Assembly: GCA_009760855.2 (NCBI GenBank)
Contig: WPIO01000007.1
Span: 8,633,001 to 8,697,000 of the forward strand
Direction of reading: 5' to 3'
Length of the DNA: 64,000 bases
Source of the DNA: Cristatella mucedo
Taxonomy: Eukaryota > Bryozoa > Phylactolaemata > Cristatellidae
Positions within the stretch are counted from its first letter, which is position 1. Every line of letters starts with the position of its first letter. Shown here one piece after another: positions 46,601-56,075 of the stretch. The position numbers and the translations under genes were made by a program. The notes beneath the pieces are model-generated. The model saw only the letters and a program-made list of their open reading frames with translations. It searched no databases and had not been told where the DNA came from.

Positions 46601-48929
46601 CGTTACACACTGCCGCCTCTGGTGCAGTGTGGACAGCAAAAAGCAGCAGCTGCCAGTGGTTGCAACGAGGTGAAGGCGGTACAGCAGGGCCTAGCTTTAC
46701 TCGATGCACTGCCTATCGGCAGCGGTTGGCACGTTGTCATTAGAGTAGAGCTCTACCAGTGGGTCGGTGTGCGCATGCACACGGTGACTGGCACGAGAAT
46801 CTGGTTAGGTGGGGTTTAACGCAGCTTCTACGGCATCTACCTTGCTGAATGCGCGCCAGAAGCACGAGCGGCAGCAAACGAAGTGCATGCTTGCTTCACC
46901 CAGTTGCAGCAGCTCCATCCCGTGCTCGGGGGGGGGGAAGGGGCCCAGACAGAGCAACCCGGATCGTTGTACGCATCACTCTGCCGAGCGAGCAGCTTCG
47001 ACGCCCTCGCAAATCCCGACCCGACTACTGTGGCCTTGCTGAACGCCACGCCGGCTCAGGCCTCAAAAGCGCTCGGCAAGCACCGGCCAGAGACGTGCTA
47101 CACCTTCTGTGCAGTCAGTCCCGACCACCTGGCCTGACCGGGCCAGTAGAGGCCGGGCTATCGTCTCCTTGCCTGCCGGACACTCGAGCCTAGCCAGCCC
47201 CCCAGCTCTGTCGCAGCCTCGCATGCACGACCCTTGCCTTGCCGAACTGCTCGAAGTACGTGCGCAGGTCTTCGACGGTGGTGTTCGTGGCCAGCCCGCC
47301 GACGAATATCTTCTTGGTTTTCGTTGCTACGCCCTACAGTCAAGATGCATAGCCTGAGAGGCAGCAGCAGCAGCAATAGCAGGATGGGGCAAAAGTGGCC
47401 GGCAGCAAGCTAGCTGTGCAGCAGCAGAGTGGCAACAGTGGCCGGCTCTCTGGCTTTACTGCCGACCACGTGGTCGGCAGACCACGTGGTCAGCTGGCTG
47501 GCGGTCTGCAGGAACCTGAAGGTGTCTGAGGCCAATGGTGGGTGGGGTAAGCAGCACAGTCAAGGGAGGGCCACAGCCGGGACAAGCCCCCCCCCCCCCA
47601 TCCTACTCTTCACTACCCCCCTCGGGCAACCGGTCGCGGCTGCCGTGCGGCAGGCCAGGGCCTGCGTTTTAATTTTCTGTGCAAATAACATGTAATTGAC
47701 TGCCCAAGCAGGCTGTCAACAAGCCTCTCGTATGACCGGCAAGGGAGGGCTTTTGGCAACACTGCAAAATTGGCCGGACCCAATAAAAGCCATTGTTCGT
47801 GCAGCCATTGAAGGCACGACGGGGCAGTGTAGTCTGCCACAATGCCTTGGAAAAATGTATAAACAGATAAGAGAATGTGCTGCTTCGCGGGTTTCTGCTG
47901 CGGTTACAGCAGGGCTGCCTCCGAATGGTGGCCCGCACGAGAAACCGACCGACGGCATGGTCAAACTGGATTGCAAGATGGCAGGCAGTAAGAGCTCGGC
48001 TGGTACCCCCCACCCCAGTCGGTGCAGCTACTGCTCTATGCTTGTTGCACGACTTCCGGGTCGTGGGCAGTAGCAGCAGAGAATTCGCTTGCTGGTGGCT
48101 GGCTTCGCTGAAGACTATCCACCTCAGACTTTCCATGGACTGCCTGCCCGAACTGCCGGCTGTGTTCGGGAGACAGGAGGGAGTCTAGCGTTGTAAAAGA
48201 TGGCCGGTGGGTAGGTTGCCGGCTTGCCGGGACCTCGGGCGTGCTGAGACCAGCTTGCTTCGAGGCAGGCCTGGCTGCGATAACGGTTAGCCACATGCCA
48301 AACGTGCCATTAGTCCCAATTTCCGTTCGGTCAACCTGCAGTTGGCGACCCCTGAACTCTGCTGCTGCTGCGGTGGCCAACCGGTGAGGAGGTGGCAGGC
48401 AGGCAGGCCAGCCAGCTGGCTGCAGAGAAGACAGCCAGCAGGCCGGGCCGGCTGACACTCACCTTGCTCTTCTTAGGCACGGCTACCTTGGGATCAATCT
48501 GAAAGACATCAAAAGGGGGGCAGCCGCGTCAGCTCGAGCTGCAGCAGCCGCCTAGCAGCACCACCAGCCATCGCACCAGCAGCTCAGCTCTCTGAAGTGG
48601 GGGAAGCAGAGCAGAGTAGAGCGGAGGAGGGGGATGTTGGGCCAGAAGAAGCCAGCACAGCTAGCAGCCAAGGCAGGGGCTGGAGCTGCCGAGTGACCAA
48701 GCAGTGGCAGCGGCAGCAGCAGCAGCAGAGCTTATAGATGGCCGTGCGAAGCAGCAGCTGACTGGAATACAGCCACGACTGCTTAACTCGAAAGCACGAA
48801 CAATGGGGCTCAATTGTCTTCGGCTTCGAGGAGAAAAATAAACGCTCTTGTCTAAATATGAGTTAAGCTCAAGAGAAAGCAGCCGACACCGTTCGGGATT
48901 AGCAGCGGTGGAGCAGAAAGAGCTGGAAT

Positions 48930-48976
<47 letters not shown>

Positions 48977-50023
48977 AGAGAGAGAGAGCACGCGGGGCTG
49001 GGGCTGGGCAGCGTGCCAGTAGCCGCAGCGAGTGCCAGCGGCAGCATTCTGCAGGCGCTGCCGCGAAGCAGCAGCTGCGTGGCGTTGGCCGCCACCGCCG
49101 CAGCCGCCACGGAGCTACTCCTACCGTCTTCTCATCTAAGACATGAGGCGCACTATTCAGGACTTTGTCTACGGATGAAGGATCCACGAACTTAACAAAG
49201 CCAAAGCCCCTAAAAAATTAGTATTATGGCAGAGCGCTACTGGCGGCACGGCGTCGTCTAAAGGTCGTACAAAGCGAGGCATACACACAACACATCTGTC
49301 AGCCGCTAGCTACATTAGCGAGCGGCTACTTTCTGGCTGGCTGGCTGGCTATGCTAACTAGCTGGCTAAGCTGGCTGGCTACTGATGCTCTGCTCTAGGC
49401 AGGCGGCGCGTGAGAGCGCGACCGACCGGCGTCTAATACGCGAGCGGAGCGAGAAAGACAGCTATGTGCGTACCTCGACCGCTTGGTGATAGGATCCTTC
49501 ATGACGACGGCCTCGTTAACGTCGCCGTATTTGCTAAAATACTCCTTCAAGCCCTCTGCAAGATAGTGCGCAGGCGGCGTGCCGCCGACTCGCGTAGGTC
49601 GCGCGCCGCCGACGGCCGATCGGAACGACCACGCTCACGTGCGCCTTCTCGCCGCCGGCCGTGCAGTCCGGCCGGCGGGCGGGCAGACACGCCGGCTGGA
49701 CTGAGCCGAGGCACCTGAGCAAGTGCCCCCCTCCTCCCCATCCCGCCTAAGGCTGCATGCTACGAGCGCAGGGACGGCGGCAATGAGCGAGCGCGCCTTA
49801 CCCTGAGTCGTCTGCCAGCTCAGACCGCCGACGAACATTTTCCTACACAGGGAGTTGGAGACCACAGTCAGAGAACGCCGCGGCGGCGGGCGACCATCGC
49901 GGCGACAGCGGGTCGGCCGGCCAGCGGCGCGGGCGGCGGAGGCGCGTGGGCAGTTAGTTACCCAGGATCGTTCATGTCGTCCGAGTCAACGAGATGGCTA
50001 GCGATGTGGGAATCCATTTTCAT
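35596..50023 (-). CDS. msi: Musashi RNA-binding protein, complete, 12 coding exons
   Basis: Musashi proteins bind UAG-containing sites in mRNA 3' UTRs through two RRMs and control translation, classically in stem and neural precursor cells. Exons (right to left): 49962-50023, 49802-49842, 49474-49555, 49125-49209, 48463-48498, 47238-47333, 43694-43742, 42934-43016, 39890-39947, 36642-36869, 35777-35985, 35596-35631. They sum to 1065 nt, 354 residues plus TAG, and all phases agree; vertebrate MSI1 is about 362 residues. RRM1 is residues about 22-98 (RNP2 MFVGGL 23-28, RNP1 RGFGFVKF 62-69); RRM2 about 110-187 (RNP2 IFVGGL 111-116, RNP1 RGFGFVTF 150-157). The C-terminus has 13 alanines in a row, a DLY-containing block and ends [11 protein letters not shown]. 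An in-frame TAG lies two codons before the first ATG; the second ATG (codon 3) has the better context. Confidence 0.96.
35777..35985 (-). CDS. msi: musashi exon 11, poly-Ala and DLY block
   Basis: [12 protein letters not shown], 13 alanines built from mixed GCN codons, then [20 protein letters not shown] and [14 protein letters not shown], aligning with vertebrate PVADLYGPASQDSGVG...ISAASPQP. Acceptor CCTTTGCAG, donor CGC|GTGAGT, phase 0. Confidence 0.92.
36642..36869 (-). CDS. msi: musashi exon 10, C-terminal region
   Basis: Low-complexity region rich in G, P, S, A, with [16 protein letters not shown] and [15 protein letters not shown]. Acceptor TTTCAG|CTA, donor GCAA|GTAAGT. The vertebrate-type GLPYTMDAFMLG block expected before it is absent or lies on an unseen exon in the 3-kb intron. 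Confidence 0.85.
37968..38990 (-). mobile_element. LINE-B relative, long degraded copy in a musashi intron
   Basis: Starts with a diverged LINE-B 3' end (TGTAACTCCACAAAGCC on the plus strand) and runs through an RT-like region to about 38990, where [10 protein letters not shown]- and [11 protein letters not shown]-like codons match the segment after the YXDD box. An (TA)n tract at 38022-38058 and a G run are embedded. Confidence 0.65.
38022..38058 (+). repeat. (TA)n microsatellite
   Basis: About 18 AT units within the LINE-B 3' end. Confidence 0.95.
39016..39100 (+). repeat. (CA)n / (CACACAAA)n microsatellite
   Basis: Higher-order ACACACACAA units followed by pure CA. Confidence 0.95.
39890..39947 (-). 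CDS. msi: musashi exon 9, end of RRM2
   Basis: [19 protein letters not shown]; VECKxAQPKEVM is diagnostic of Musashi. Donor GAG|GTCAAT is the weakest GT donor in the gene, but its phase (1) fits exon 10. Unspliced, the frame would continue 67 codons to a stop near 39654. Confidence 0.88.
40601..40689 (+). repeat. (GA)n microsatellite
   Basis: About 44 uninterrupted GA units in musashi intron 8. Confidence 0.97.
40771..40918 (-). mobile_element. SINE-2 copy, degenerate
   Basis: Tail GAGGCTGTTAAATCTGCTAG, body GATAGTCTTTAAAGGCT, B box GTGGGTTCGCGTCC on the minus strand. Abuts a LINE-A tail. Confidence 0.78.
40918..41120 (-). mobile_element. LINE-A 3' tail
   Basis: (ATT)n at 40918-40938, then the standard tail and 3' UTR, nearly identical to 14310-14510. 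Confidence 0.88.
41158..41234 (+). repeat. (CA)n / (CACG)n microsatellite
   Basis: Interrupted CA tract in musashi intron 8. Confidence 0.93.
41235..42933. other. musashi intron 8, remaining part
   Basis: The 42.07-42.70 kb part resembles decayed repeat sequence read on the minus strand (short blocks such as RKISMRWIL) but I cannot name a family. Confidence 0.35.
42934..43016 (-). CDS. msi: musashi exon 8, RRM2 RNP1 strand and helix 2
   Basis: [20 protein letters not shown] then FHEINSKV, nearly identical to the vertebrate segment. Donor GTG|GTAAGA, phase 0. Confidence 0.97.
43694..43742 (-). CDS. msi: musashi exon 7, RRM2 beta-2 loop
   Basis: 49-nt exon: [16 protein letters not shown] plus one base of Gly151, the counterpart of VDDAMLMFDKTTNRHR. 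Acceptor TGCAG|ATC, donor AGAG|GTGAGA. Confidence 0.95.
45631..45755 (-). mobile_element. SINE-1 copy
   Basis: Tail GAGATTCAAGTTCTCTTAGG, B box GGTCTCGAGCC and A-box region TGGTTTGGCCCAGCGG on the minus strand. Confidence 0.82.
45840..46135 (+). mobile_element. LINE-A 3' part, divergent
   Basis: RT C-terminal remnants followed by GTGCCTAGAAAGAGATTTAG and a TTATT-rich end. Confidence 0.75.
47238..47333 (-). CDS. msi: musashi exon 6, RRM2 beta-1 and helix 1
   Basis: [20 protein letters not shown] then [12 protein letters not shown]. The last codon AAG is followed by GCAAGG, a good GC-type donor; using GC keeps the family spacing exactly (QFGK-IEDA). A GT four bases further on would add two residues. 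Confidence 0.92.
47461..47491. promoter_or_regulatory. Perfect palindrome with two CACGTG E-boxes
   Basis: GCCGACCACGTGGTCGGC at 47461-47478 is a perfect 18-bp palindrome, followed after one base by GACCACGTGGTC (12-bp palindrome, 47480-47491). Each centres on CACGTG, the canonical bHLH-zipper site. It lies 128 bp 5' of musashi exon 6, in intron 5. Function is inference. Confidence 0.45.
48463..48498 (-). CDS. msi: musashi exon 5, 36-nt inter-RRM exon
   Basis: [12 protein letters not shown], matching vertebrate IDPKVAFPRRAQ at the end of RRM1 and the linker. Strong splice sites: TCTTTCAG|ATT and AAG|GTGAGT. Confidence 0.95.
48931..48990 (+). repeat. (GA)n microsatellite
   Basis: GA run with AAAGAG interruptions in musashi intron 4. 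Confidence 0.95.
49125..49209 (-). CDS. msi: musashi exon 4, RRM1 RNP1 strand
   Basis: Completes RGFGFVKF, then [16 protein letters not shown], equivalent to vertebrate VDKVLAQSRHELDSKT. Donor ACG|GTAGGA, phase 0. Confidence 0.95.
49474..49555 (-). CDS. msi: musashi exon 3, RRM1 helix 1 to beta-2
   Basis: [20 protein letters not shown] then DPITKRS; the DPxTKRSRGFGFV run is a Musashi hallmark. Donor CGAG|GTACGC, phase 2. Confidence 0.96.
49802..49842 (-). CDS. msi: musashi exon 2, RRM1 beta-1
   Basis: 41-nt exon encoding [13 protein letters not shown], the RNP2 strand of RRM1. Acceptor TGTGTAG|G, donor CAGG|GTAAGG, phase 1. Confidence 0.95.
49962..50023 (-). CDS. msi: musashi exon 1 (coding part)
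   Basis: [20 protein letters not shown] plus two bases of Gly21. Stop codon TAG at 50027-50029 bars a longer frame on the same exon. Donor CCTGG|GTAACT, phase 2. Confidence 0.9.
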
Positions 50024-51477
50024 GTCCTACGCAAAGCTACGGCTAAATACTACTAGCGACTGAAGCTAACACGTGGAGAGGAGAATGTGCAGGTCGCGGC
50101 GGGTATAAACCTGTCGTGGGAGGGCGCCTCTGAGCTGGAAAAGGCGCGAAAAGAGGTTTGATTGGTAAGGAGACCGCGTCGGTCGCTTATTGGCGCTCGC
50201 GTAACCACGGATACTGTCAATCACGCGCTGGCGCGCCAGGTAGCCTCCCGCGTGATTGACCCAGTGTAACGGGCGCGCGGACGTCATCGCGCGGCCCCGC
50301 GGCGCCCGCCCGCCCGCGTGGCGAGCTCTCCTCCGCCAGCTCGCGGTAGCGACGGCAGCAGACGCTCGGCACCGGGCCGAAGCGTGAGCGCTGAAGGGCC
50401 TCTCATCACAGCGGTCGCAGGGGTCGAAGCTCGTCGCTTCCATTTAATCGTGCGCGGCCGGCGACGCATTAGTGAAACCCGACCGCTAATGCGGAACAAT
50501 TGCGGGCGCTGGTTGCCAGCTTCGGTTACGGAGTGCGGGATGGGCGGCGGGACCCGGGGCTGCCCCCGGGGCCCTGCCTCTCCCCGCGGCTCCCGCTATT
50601 CCCGTCCGGCGACGGCCGGTCTAGCTGCTGCGGTGCCGCCGAGCCGGCGGGAGAGCGTCGGTGTGCGTCGGCGCTTCGTCGGTCGATCGCCGGCGGCGAG
50701 TGAGAGCCGCGCGCGCCGGCTGAGTGAAAAAAAGGCGGGACGCCCCATCGGCGGGCCGAGCCGTGTGCGGACTCGCGGTGGGGTGCGTCGGTCCGGTTCG
50801 CTAACAAGTGGGGGCAGCAGATCGCGGCGACGTCTGGGCAGAGACGAAGGCCGATCGCTATCCGCTCAGCCGGAAGCAGCGCTTGCGGACTTCGGCGGAG
50901 CTCGCATAGCGGCCTCGGCTTCCGCAGCGATCCTATCCTCGGCAGAGCGCGCCGTTTCTTCGAGAAGCGTGAAGGCAGGCGAGGAGTAGCCGATCGCTCC
51001 GACTTAGCAGATCGACCGAGGCTCGACTAGGGGCGACCGCGGGCGCTAAAAAAGCGCTCGTGTTGTCGCTCTCCGTCTGTCGCTCGAAGCGACTCGGCGG
51101 GCGGAAATCCAATCCGCGGCGAGCTCTAGGCAGGGTCGCCGGAGCCAGCAGCAGAAGCGTCGCTGCCGAGCGAAATCTTGCGTCAGCCACCTCCCACGCT
51201 AGCCCGCCAGCTGCCATCAACCGAACGTTGAGCGACGCGCCGCCCAGACGCCGTCTCCCGAGCGCAGCAGGCGAGCATCTGTGGCCGGCGTTGTGCTCCA
51301 TCCGAAAGCCGATCGGAGCTGCTCGCAGAGCGAGCCTCTGCTTTAAAAATGCGCCAATCTTCGACGACGCGGGTCAACTGCAAATCTGAGCTGCTGCTCG
51401 GTGGGCACGGTTCACAGGTACTCGCAGCAGCAGGAGCGGCTGCGATCTTCGGCTGCTACGGCTCTGCGGTTACGCGT

Positions 51478-51672
51478 GCTGACCACTACGCTCGCTACCA
51501 CTAACCACATTTGCATGCTGACCGTGTGCATGTCACATTTGACCATGTTTTGCTTGTTGTCTTTGAGCATACTAACCATTCGATCTTGCTTCCTTTGCAG
51601 CAGATGTAAAGTGCCTAGAAAGAGATTGAGTTCTCTGAGAGCGCTATGACAAATGTATTATTATTATTATTT
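51478..51672 (+). mobile_element. LINE-A 3' UTR and tail
   Basis: From CATGCTGACCGTGTGCATG to GTGCCTAGAAAGAGATTGAG and (ATT)n. Closes the CpG-rich block on the right. Confidence 0.88.
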
Positions 51673-52871
51673 ACTTTATGTGAACTGCTACCCCAACGTC
51701 AACTGCGTCGTTGTGCTAAAGCCCCTTGACGAGTCGATAAGCTTGCTTTAAGGCGCGTCACCGGCGGCCCAATCGGGTTCTTTCGGCAGGCTACACAGCG
51801 AGTCCTCGGCGATTAATATAGGCAGCGCCAGTGCCGTGCTTCAGCCCGAGAATTGAAGCGCCTGCGCTACCAGCCGGCAACGGTGGCCGAGGCGCGACTA
51901 GCTTAGGTTCCCGTTTTGCCGACGCTGAGCCTGTGCGGCGGCACTCGGCGGACGTCTGGGTGTGGACGTCGCGACGGTGGGCTGGCTCCGATTTGGCTCC
52001 TTCCCGCCCAAAAGAGACCAGACCCGACGGCAACGTTCCTTCGCAGCGTCCTATTGCAGAAAACGAGAAACAGAGAGCGCGGGTAACAGGTCTGCATCTA
52101 ATGGTGCGAGTGGTCGAAATTCGCTGACCGGCCGCAGAGAGTACTGCTTGAACTTTCCCACGATTTTCTAGGGGAATGGGACGAGGCTCTGTACGATCGC
52201 TCCGTACTGTGCTGCTCTCTGTACTGCGTCGTATTTGCAGGTTGCGCTTTCGCGTGCCAACGACGGAGCTGCTGGGAAAGCCTGCCGCGGTGAGAAAAAT
52301 TATGTGACTGGACTTTTGCGTCCAGAGCCTTTCTAATTTCGGCTGAATACATTTTGCTCTGTACGTCCAAGAGTGCGGAAAATAAAGCTCCAGGACGTTT
52401 GACGACATGTTGTTTGCAGCAAAATGCACCCAAGCGAAATCAGAAATTCTTCTTGCCTCATTTGAGAGAAGCAGAGTTAAACTCGCATTTCAAATTTCAC
52501 TCCAATGCTTGAAGTATTAGCCACGCTATGGAATTTACAAGGCACCAACCGACCCTGAAAATGAAGCTGTATAAAGTCACAAGAATGCACCTCCACGAGC
52601 TTCAAGCATGTATCGCGATCTACCAAAGTCTGACCAGTTAGGATAAAAGTCGCATGCTATGCAGAGATCGGTAAAAATTGTATTTGTAGATTTGTTGCTT
52701 CCGGTTTACATCCGGTTTAAACGTGGATTGCAAAACTATTTTTTTTTCATGCGAAAGTCGTCAGAACTACCGATCCAAGTTCTAACATATTTGTCTTTCA
52801 AAAGGTATCCTACACAAATATTCGATTGTAGGACACATTTTATAAATATTTTTTAATTCCCCGCTAAATAA
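51673..52871. other. Upstream flank, no gene recognised
   Basis: A 212-codon minus-strand frame at 51791-52429 shows no domain; the overlapping plus-strand frames argue it is composition-driven. Confidence 0.45.
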
Positions 52872-52955
52872 TAAAATCTTTCTTTGCAGCAATTGTAAAG
52901 CACCTAAAAAGAGATTGAGTTCTCTGCGGGTGCTTTATCAAACGTATTATTATTA
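52872..52955 (+). mobile_element. LINE-A 3' tail, short
   Basis: TTGTAAAGCACCTAAAAAGAG, CTCTGCGGGTGC and an (ATT)n end; only the last 80 bp survive. Confidence 0.82.
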
Positions 52956-52964
52956 TATTATTAA

Positions 52965-53108
52965 TATAACTCATTTGTATAGCACCTTAAGAGAACTTAA
53001 TCTCTATTCAGGCGCTTCACATACGCCATGGGGCTCGAGCCCGCGACCTCGGTTATCGAATACATTCACCGACCTCGGCTCGAGGCGAGCAACTTAACCA
53101 CTAGACGT
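52965..53108 (-). mobile_element. SINE-1 copy, tail-to-tail with a LINE-A tail
   Basis: Tail GAGATTAAGTTCTCTTAAGG and B box CGGGCTCGAGCCCC on the minus strand. Its 3' end faces the LINE-A 3' end at 52955, so the shared tail occurs twice as an inverted repeat. Confidence 0.85.
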
Positions 53109-53839
53109 GTGGTTAAACGCGCTGGTGCGTGCACAAACGAGTAGCTTAAATGAGAGCCTTGCGGTCGGCTGGTGTAAAAGAGCAGCATTTCCCTTGAAAA
53201 TGTGATGAGGGCGGAGTTTTAAATCTCGCTTAGGCGATTTCAGGCGGTGGAGACTGTGACAGCGGCGGCAGCGACTCGCGTTAAACAACTAATACCTCGG
53301 CGAGTTGCACTGACTGCTCGAAGGTCAAAATGTCAAACGACTCCGAGGTTTAAGGCCGGCACCACTTCGCACCCGTGCTTCCCGCCAGCAGCGAGCCATG
53401 GAAACGTGCCCCGGCTCAGCCGCCGCCTTATGCTCGCGCGTCGAGGCGGCCATCGGCGGAGCCGTCGGAAATGGAGGCGCGTCGGAGTTGGGCGTTTGTC
53501 GCCGCGAGAATTGTGAGTGCAGGATATTGGAAAATCAAGAAATTACCGTTTTGCACCAAAAGAAAATCTCAATGCTAATTCCGCGAGCACGAAAAGTGCG
53601 ACGATTTAACAGTGACAAACCGACCAAGCTTCGCAGCGTCCCTAACTGGAACCGCTCAAATCTCGGAGAGAAGGCAAGGCCCAAACTCTCATAACATGCA
53701 CCCCGGAACTGGTTCCGCTCTCTGGCGAGGGCTGTCGATCAAAAAGGTCGCCGTCTGCCTGCAGTAGTCTGTGAGCGACAGTGGCCTCTGATCGCTACGC
53801 AACTCTCTCCCATTCCTTTTCAGAGCATCGACGAACTAA
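53109..53839. other. Intergenic, no gene recognised
   Basis: Moderately GC-rich, no motif or splice structure seen. Confidence 0.45.
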
Positions 53840-54380
53840 TTGACCGAATTCCGTTGCAGGGCTTTCTGCCAAGGAATGCACAAAGGAGCCCTTTGCAATA
53901 TAGCTACAGACATCTCGGCAAACTCACGCACACGCCCTTCGCTCGCGCGTTCGAGCGTAAGCGGCGGCATGGCCAGCAAGCACGTGAAATGTCGCCTCCG
54001 ACAGCCTTGCACAGTGGCAGGGACGGAATTTTCATCTGGGTCGGGAGCAAAATCCGCATAATTTTCATGCAGGCGGGATAGACCACCAATTATTAAAAAG
54101 TTACAGTACAAAATCATAGCGTATATTCGACACGAACTCGGCGATTGCTCATCGAATGGAACTATGACATAATTTGTGACGATCGGTGGGTGCAGGATTA
54201 ATTGGCGGCCCAGGTCGCTGCCCCCTGCAGGCGGGGGGGGGGGGGCAATACCCCCTGCCCCCTCTGGCTCCACCATGGCCCTTGCAAGCTCATGTGCAGG
54301 CCCTTTGCACGCACGCGTGTCCAAGCGTAAGCGGCGGCATGGCCAGCAGCAGCAGCAGCAGGCACGTGAAATAGCGAAGC
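53840..54380 (+). repeat. Dispersed repeat with an internal direct duplication
   Basis: AAGCGGCGGCATGGCCAGCA-type blocks occur at 53953-53990 and 54313-54372; the second has a (CAG)5 expansion before GCACGTGAAAT. The 54090-54200 part is shared with 16650-16860 (reverse). A 14-base G run lies near 54232-54245. Confidence 0.65.
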
Positions 54381-55388
54381 ATTGGGATGCCGCTCGCTCT
54401 AGCTGGCCACCGTCCATTTTCGTTTATTGATTAAAAACATCTCACATTCCCAGATCCGCCCCCTACTAGATGCTGCGTGCACTTTTGCGATGCCGCAGCT
54501 AAACAACGTTGAGCGCGTAGGAACACGGAGATTACGGCATTAGCAGCGTCAAACGAGACATCTCGAACGCGCTGCCGTTATTAGCTTAAACGAATGTCAT
54601 ACCCTCGTTCTTGCTTAAGCCGCCCACTCATAAGTTTGTATCTTGTGCCTCTTTTTGACCTTTTCCTACTGTTAGCATTCCCACGGTCCAGCGAGACCTC
54701 GATCCGGCGAGCAGCCCTGAGGACTCGCGACTGCAAATCGAACTAAACGCGCCGGAGCCCTGGTGTTTATGCCGCTCCTCTGTTTCGCCTACGGGCACCT
54801 ACACGTGCGAGTCCAATGCTTCGGGTCTTCTTCAATGCTTTTCTATGGGCCCCTCGTCCTGCAATGCGGAACTATACTATACTATATATTCACAGGGCTT
54901 CGTACTAAGGGAGGCATCCGACAGACAGCTGCACACTCCCAGCTTGCGACAGCGTCGTTTGGAAGATGGCTGAGCAGCGCGAAATCGAATTTTAAAACGC
55001 CTATTGCAAAATGCGAGCTTGGACACACAAGAACCTACATTTCAGTTGTCGACCTTATTGATGAAGCGTCGGCTCATACTCCGAAGTCCGATTTCAAGCT
55101 TACGAAATTCACACGTGCCCGAATGCGTACGCCAGTTGTGTCCAGCGGCTGGCTATGTAGGGGATCGCTCTTTCTTCGATTAAAGAGTAAAAGAAAGTCT
55201 AGCTCCTCCACGAAGGGTAGGAAAGGAGGAATAATCCTTTAGCTTGAGTGTCAAATCCGTGTGCGAAATACCAGACAGCTTTATTAGCCCGAGTCATCGA
55301 GCATCAGATTTAGGCAAGAGGATACGACAGACTGGACCTCCACTGTAATTGACACGTTTGTCATTGATGATTTTATTTGGTGGCCTTG
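54381..55388. other. Intergenic, no gene recognised
   Basis: Includes a 159-codon plus-strand frame (54763-55242) without any recognisable domain or signal of conservation; not called as a gene. Confidence 0.4.
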
Positions 55389-55549
55389 GTGTGTGTGCTG
55401 CGTGCGTGCATGCTTGTGTGTGTGTGTGTTGTGGGTGTGTGTGTGTTGTGGGTGGGTGTGTGTTGTGGGTGGGTGTGTGTGTGTGTGCGCGTGCGTGCGT
55501 GTGCGCGCGTGCGCGCGTGTCTGTGTCTGTGTGTGTGTCTGTGTGTTGA
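55389..55549 (+). repeat. (TG)n-rich microsatellite with GGTGGG units
   Basis: TG tract with TTGTGGGTGGG higher-order repeats, then GCGTGCGC and CTGTG variants. Confidence 0.95.
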
Positions 55550-55743
55550 TGCACATTTCGGCAATTGTACTTGCTGCTGAGAGCGGCACCGTTTTCTGCG
55601 CCTATTCGGCTCGTTCGGGAAAACTTCGCACCTAAGCTGACGGTGAGCAGACACGAAACGGCGATTAAGCCATTAAGGAGAGGCCAAATCTTGTCGACGG
55701 GAAGCCTTCAAGGGCGCTCGGCATATATGAAGTGAGAGTGAGT

Positions 55744-55885
55744 CCGTTAATTAAGCAGCCTCATTTGTGCGATGGCAGAGGAGACCTGGTGGTCATCGCT
55801 GCAGCTTGCAATAAGGGCAATAAGGACTTACCGCCTGCAGGTTTAGAGCCCTCGACCAGGTTAGTGAAGTGCGAGCACCTTGCTC
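55744..55885 (-). mobile_element. SINE-2 copy, degenerate
   Basis: Tail GAGGCTGCTTAATTAACGG, B-box region GAGGGCTCTAAACC. Followed in the same orientation by another SINE-2. Confidence 0.7.
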
Positions 55886-55904
55886 TTGAGCTGGGACCCA
55901 AAAT

Positions 55905-56075
55905 ACTAGCTGATTTAACAGCCTCCTTTTGTATAGCGACAGAAGAGCCTTGACGGCTATCACCGCCGCTTGCAGTGGCGATAAAGGATCGCTCACCACA
56001 AGATTCAAACCCACGACCTCGGGCCGAGGTCGTGAAAAGCAATCACCTCACCTAGTGAGCCATTACGGCTCACCG
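55905..56075 (-). mobile_element. SINE-2 copy, well preserved
   Basis: Minus strand: TGAGCCGTAATGGCTCACTA head, B box GTGGGTTTGAATC, body GGTGATAGCCGTCAAGGCTC, tail AGGCTGTTAAATCAGCTAG. Best example of the family here. Confidence 0.86.

Larger units (their letters stand above)
43743..47237. other. musashi intron 6 (GC-AG), about 3.5 kb
   Basis: Spans exon 6 to exon 7. Contains LINE-A 3' and SINE-1 copies, a (CTG)n run at 44624-44649 and a poly-G run near 46930. No exon recognised. Confidence 0.7.
49400..51400. promoter_or_regulatory. CpG-rich block around the musashi start
   Basis: Visibly rich in GC and CG dinucleotides compared with its flanks, covering exons 1-3 and about 1.4 kb upstream. 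Likely promoter and 5' UTR. Long open frames on both strands (for example 50318-50989) follow from the low stop-codon density. No TATA box assigned. Confidence 0.5.

Noticed and set aside
50318-50989. 223-codon plus-strand frame upstream of musashi
   Set aside because: Lies in a CpG-rich block with overlapping long frames on the other strand; arginine/serine/glycine-rich without a domain, so composition-driven.
54763-55242. 159-codon plus-strand frame
   Set aside because: No domain, no homologous feature recognised and ordinary length for chance in this composition.
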